Position numbers and translations under genes: made by a program
Part shown: positions 59,756 through 64,000 of the stretch, piece by piece
How positions within the stretch are numbered: the stretch's first letter is position 1
Layout: the number at the start of each line of letters is the position of its first letter
Assembly: GCA_034231615.1 (NCBI GenBank)
Contig: CM067302.1
Span: forward strand, 9,953,231-10,017,230
DNA length: 64,000 nucleotides
Reading direction: 5' to 3'
From: Meghimatium bilineatum
Lineage: Eukaryota > Mollusca > Gastropoda > Stylommatophora > Philomycidae
The notes under the pieces: generated by a model
What the model saw: the letters and a program-made list of their open reading frames with translations, nothing else
Told to the model about the DNA's origin: nothing
Database searches by the model: none

Positions 59756-60237
59756 TGCAACATCCACGACTAAATAACTACATAAAGCTAATGATTCAAG
59801 AAAATGTGTTTATTGCAAAACGTTTTAAAGTGTACAAAGTATTACATTATTCACCCCAATTGTTCAGGAAAGAATGAATACAGATAAATGACGTGTAGGT
59901 GTAGTAATATTATATATATATATATATAACCTATCTATATTTCACGTGCATATGTGTTCATATATTTATATCAACTCAAATTGCCAATAATTCCGACAAG
60001 AGACCACTTTCTGGGTACGGAAGTCTTCATAGACATAATCAAGTACCAGCACTGTGATTGGTCAGGAGCATGGCAAAAGATACATTGTTATTACAGGGAA
60101 AGACCATTAATTTACAGTTCACAGAGATAATACATAGATAATATGGTGCTCTGACATTAGATATTAGTGACTATTGTATTTACAACAATTTCTTGCGCAT
60201 GAGAAATAGGCCCCTATATGGTTGAAATTAAAGCAAA
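59756..60237. other. Unassigned sequence
   Basis: A short (TA)n at 59912-59928; no gene seen. Confidence 0.45.
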
Positions 60238-60366
60238 AATGAATAAATTTGTTGGAATTGCAACAAAAATGAATAAAGTTTTTGGAATTGCAACAAAAAT
60301 GAATAAAGTTTTTGGAATTGCAACAAAAATGAATAAAATTGTTGGAATTGCAACAAAAATGAATAG
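60238..60366. repeat. 30-bp minisatellite
   Basis: Four units of attgcaacaaaaatgaataa plus agtttttgga. Confidence 0.92.
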
Positions 60367-61136
60367 GGCCTACACGTTTTTTAAAGAGTATTTCCCTGTG
60401 GTAACTTAAAGCTTCCAGATCTAGGTAATCTTGTAAGAGGAGAGAACTATGACAAGAAACTATGAAAGAAATGCTAAACAAAGAACCTTAGAATAACATG
60501 AGCTAAAACAGATGATAAACGAGATAGTGATAAATGTGAAAGATGATAAACGAGACTGATGCATATAAAAGCCGAATTTGTTATATAATAACACGATTTT
60601 TAGAATATTGCAATTGTTGGACACAAACGACACGATAATATGAATGGAAGAACACTTGAAGGTGTGAATGCACGGGCGAAGTAAGCGCATTAGAGCAGGG
60701 TGAAGGGAGACAACTGACATAAGGCCATCAATATCATCTGGAATTTGAGCATGTAGATGCAGAAAGATGACACAAGACAGATAAGCACATAAAAAATGAC
60801 CAATATGTGACTTGATGGCTATTTAGAAAATATTTTAAAGTGACTCACTTCAATTTTCCCCGTGAGTTTCATTGGTCACTGTGTGTCGACAGCCATACTT
60901 CCGGCTTCCCAATTAGTCACAAATCACATTGAGATCCAACTTTTTAAAATTGTTAAGATATTTTAATACTTTTGATTTCAATCGTGTATATTTCTTTATG
61001 GGTTCTACTGTATTTTCTAGTCACGTAATCACGTGTCCGTAGTTCTATAATATGCGTTCACTGTGTGCATTTATCACGAAGTAAATTCAAGTTGTACATT
61101 TACTAATGAAGTGCAGTTTTCATGCACATTTTCACC
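60367..61136. other. Unassigned sequence
   Basis: A small duplication of agatgataaacgaga at about 60510 and 60540. No gene recognised. Confidence 0.45.
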
Positions 61137-61860
61137 TTAAATGCATCTGATGTGAACATGTATTAACCTCAAATACATCTGATGTGAACATGTATTAACC
61201 TCAAATACATCTCATGTGAACATGTATTAACCTCAAATACATCTCATGTGAACATGTATTAACCTCAAATACATCTCATGTGAACATGTATTAACCTCAA
61301 ATACATCTCATGTGAACATGTATTAACCTCAAATACATCTCATGTGAACATGTATTAACCTCAAATACATCTCATGTGAACATGTATTAACCTCAAATAC
61401 ATCTCATGTGAACATGTATTAACCTCAAATACATCTCATGTGAACATGTATTAACCTCAAATACATCTCATGTGAACATGTATTAACCTCAAATACATCT
61501 CATGTGAACATGTATTAACCTCAAATACATCTCATGTGAACATGTATTAACCTCAAATACATCTCATATGTACATGTATTAACCTTAAATACATCTCATA
61601 TGTACATGTATTAACCTCAAATACATCTCATATGTACATGTATTAACCTCACATACATCTCATATGTACATGTATTAACCTTAAATACATCTCATGTGTA
61701 CATTTATTAACTTCAAATAGACGTGTATATGTATTAACCTAAATATGTCTCATGTGTACATATATTAATCTCAAATAGACATTGTGTGTACATGTATTAA
61801 CTTAAAAATGACTATGTGTACATTATTAACTTCATATAGAAATCATGTATATATGTTTTT
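61137..61860. repeat. 32-bp minisatellite
   Basis: About 21 units of tgtgaacatgtattaacctc plus aaatacatctca; the right end is diverged and shifts to gtacatgtattaac. Confidence 0.94.
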
Positions 61861-61981
61861 TAACAGCAAAAACACCTGAGAGAAAATAATACAGGATTAA
61901 TTATGCAGCGACGCGTCCGTACTGAACGGAGCAACAATGAGGTTGGGTCACAGATTTGTGGGTAGTTACGGCATTTAGATA

Positions 61982-62032
61982 GCTAGTTAGTTAGTCGTCG
62001 GATCATCACTGCAAACTGGCCACGTCCAGTTA
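61982..62032 (-). mobile_element. LINE family E, extreme 3' end
   Basis: gttagttagtcgtcggatca matches 10211-10235. Confidence 0.75.
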
Positions 62033-63088
62033 TGGCAGTCTTTAGAATGAGTCGTGGCTAGAGTAAGATGCAAAAAATGAAACCAACTGGAATTTTGAAG
62101 ACAATTTGGGCAAAGATACAATTGTAATTCAAGAAAACGATTAAGAATGAAAAAAGAATAGACCCTACGTTTGACAAGGTTATATACACAGACAACCCGT
62201 ATAATGTCAGAAGAAAAGATGTTTCAGATCACCATCTGCAATCTTTAAGTGTCGGAACCTATTTACTAGTTGCAACTATATTTTGAGTGCAATATATATT
62301 TCTGAACCACAGGTCACTAGAAAACCGCCGACTGATAATACCATATACTTAGAGTTTTGTCACCGGTAGAATTTCTTCACACTACATTTAACGTGAAATA
62401 TTTTCCACATATTTACAGCAGGACAACTTTGTATACAAAAGTGATTGTATACTTTTGGAAGATACTAGTAGCACGAAAATGAGGGAAAGTACGACAGAAA
62501 ACAGAAAAGAGAAGCTCGATTAATAAAGAAGGACTAGAAAAGAAAAACGAATAACTAAGGATAACGTGTGGATGTTGTCTCATGATCTCCGGACGTCGGG
62601 CAGTCGTATGTGATAGTGGTTGACATATAGATAACACATCCGACCTGCTCGACATCGGACATAAGGAGACAAAATTTATTACAAATTGGTGCTGTGTCAC
62701 CTACCCGGAAGAATAACCCAAAGATAGACAAATCCACGATAAACTATTACAATCTGGTGCCGAGCAACCTACACCCAAAAACACAAAAGAATTAGACCAC
62801 AAATCTTTAATAAATTGGTAATGTGCAACAAATTGGAAGCCATGATCAATCACATAAAAATATAGAAGATCGAATTTTGATTTCCAAAGAAACAACACAA
62901 CAAGGATACAGTTGTGGATGCTGACATAGGAATTAAATTACGGACTGTAATAATACAATACCACCAATAAACTATTACAAATTGGTGCCAAGTGACAGGT
63001 CCTGGCTGTCGTGGACACAAGCAAACAGGGAAATGAACCGACTAAAATACAGATACAAGAAAACTATCATATATTAACGTCAAATTTA
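62033..63088. other. Unassigned; dispersed ggtgc-type motif
   Basis: attacaaattggtgc or a close variant at 62680, 62744, 62808 (weak) and 62970, spaced by 60-160 bp. No ORF over 100 codons. Confidence 0.45.
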
Positions 63089-63091
63089 TTT

Positions 63092-64000
63092 CATGTGTAC
63101 ATGTATTAACATAGACATGTGTACATGTATTAACATATAAATGTGTACATGTATTAACATAGACATGTGTACATGTATTAACATAGACATGTGTACATGT
63201 ATTAACATAGACATGTGTACATGTATTAACATAGACATGTGTACATGTATTAACATAGACATGTGTACATGTATTAACAGACATGTGTACATGTATTAAC
63301 ATAGACATGTGTACATGTATTAACATAGACATGTGTACATGTATTAACATAGACATGTGTACATGTATTAACAATAGACATGTGTACATGTATTAACAAT
63401 AGACATGTGTACATGTATTAACAATAGACATGTGTACATGTATTAACATAGACGTGTACATGTATTAACAATAGACATGTGTACATGTATTAACAATAGA
63501 CATGTGTACATGTATTAACAATAGACATGTACATGTATTAACATAGACATGTGTACATGTATTAACAATAGACATGTGTACATGTATTAACATAGACATG
63601 TGTACATGTATTAACATAGACATGAGTACATGTATTAACAATAGACGTGTACATGTATTAACATAGACATGTGTACATGTATTAACATAGACATGTGTAC
63701 ATGTATTAACATAGACGTGTACATGTATTAACAGACATGTGTACATGTATTAACATAGACGTGTACATGTATTAACATAGACATGTGTACATGTATTAAC
63801 AATAGACATGTACATGTATTAACATAGACATGTGTACATGTATTAACATAGACATGTGTACATGTATTAACATAGACATGTGTACATGTATTAACAATAG
63901 ACATGTGTACATGTATTAACAATAGACATGTGTACATGTATTAACAATAGACATGTACATGTATTAACATAGACATGTGTACATGTATTAACAATAGACA
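63092..64000. repeat. 24-bp minisatellite running off the window
   Basis: About 38 units of acatgtgtacatgtattaac plus atag; opens false ORFs in several - strand frames. Confidence 0.96.

Noticed and set aside
63042-63937. ORFs of Thr/Cys/His/Val repeats
   Set aside because: 24-bp minisatellite.

Overview
This is intron-rich, AT-rich nuclear DNA from an animal, most likely an aquatic invertebrate. The evidence is GT-AG spliced genes with multi-kilobase introns, many 5'-truncated LINEs and tRNA-derived SINEs with target-site duplications (TSDs), TA- and TTAA-flanked DNA elements, and a nuclear mitochondrial-factor gene of the MTERF4 type. I cannot name the species or phylum from the sequence alone. 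No operons, CRISPR arrays, rRNA genes or free-standing tRNA genes were seen.

Two protein-coding genes are supported. (1) On the + strand, 255-35463, ten exons keep one reading frame for 836 residues and a stop. They spell the ordered motifs of a superfamily-1 (UvrD/Rep-like) helicase-type NTPase: Walker A, a DEVA Walker B, an arginine-containing motif IV, a GLEYK motif V and an SRCTS motif VI. A 321-residue exon carries a CxxC pair and a long low-complexity insert. The 5' end of the gene may lie before the window. (2) On the - strand, 52391-42051, a two-exon, 454-residue protein has a mitochondrial-type N terminus, mTERF repeats and an acidic tail: MTERF4. The two genes converge, with about 6.6 kb of repeats between their stops.

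Everything else is repetitive. All nine introns of the helicase-like gene contain at least one minisatellite (periods of about 13 to 57 bp, up to about 53 copies). Several arrays appear to be built from the gene's own splice sites (exon 1 donor, exon 2 acceptor, exon 9 donor, exon 10 acceptor). Others grew out of transposon sequence (a MITE terminus, LINE RNase H and C-terminal coding sequence, a LINE 3' end). Many long apparent ORFs are only arrays whose period is a multiple of three.

The transposon layer is mostly 3' fragments of about ten non-LTR families. Family labels A to M in the entries are local to this annotation. There are also tRNA-SINEs, a ~276-bp retroposon with a GAA tail, a ~600-bp retroposon with an AACC tail, pogo-like MITEs, a TTAA-flanked element and a foldback. 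Nested insertions with readable TSDs give a relative chronology at many points. From 57.9 kb to the end there is no gene: simple repeats, LINE scraps, and two large minisatellites that share a core word, the last running off the window.
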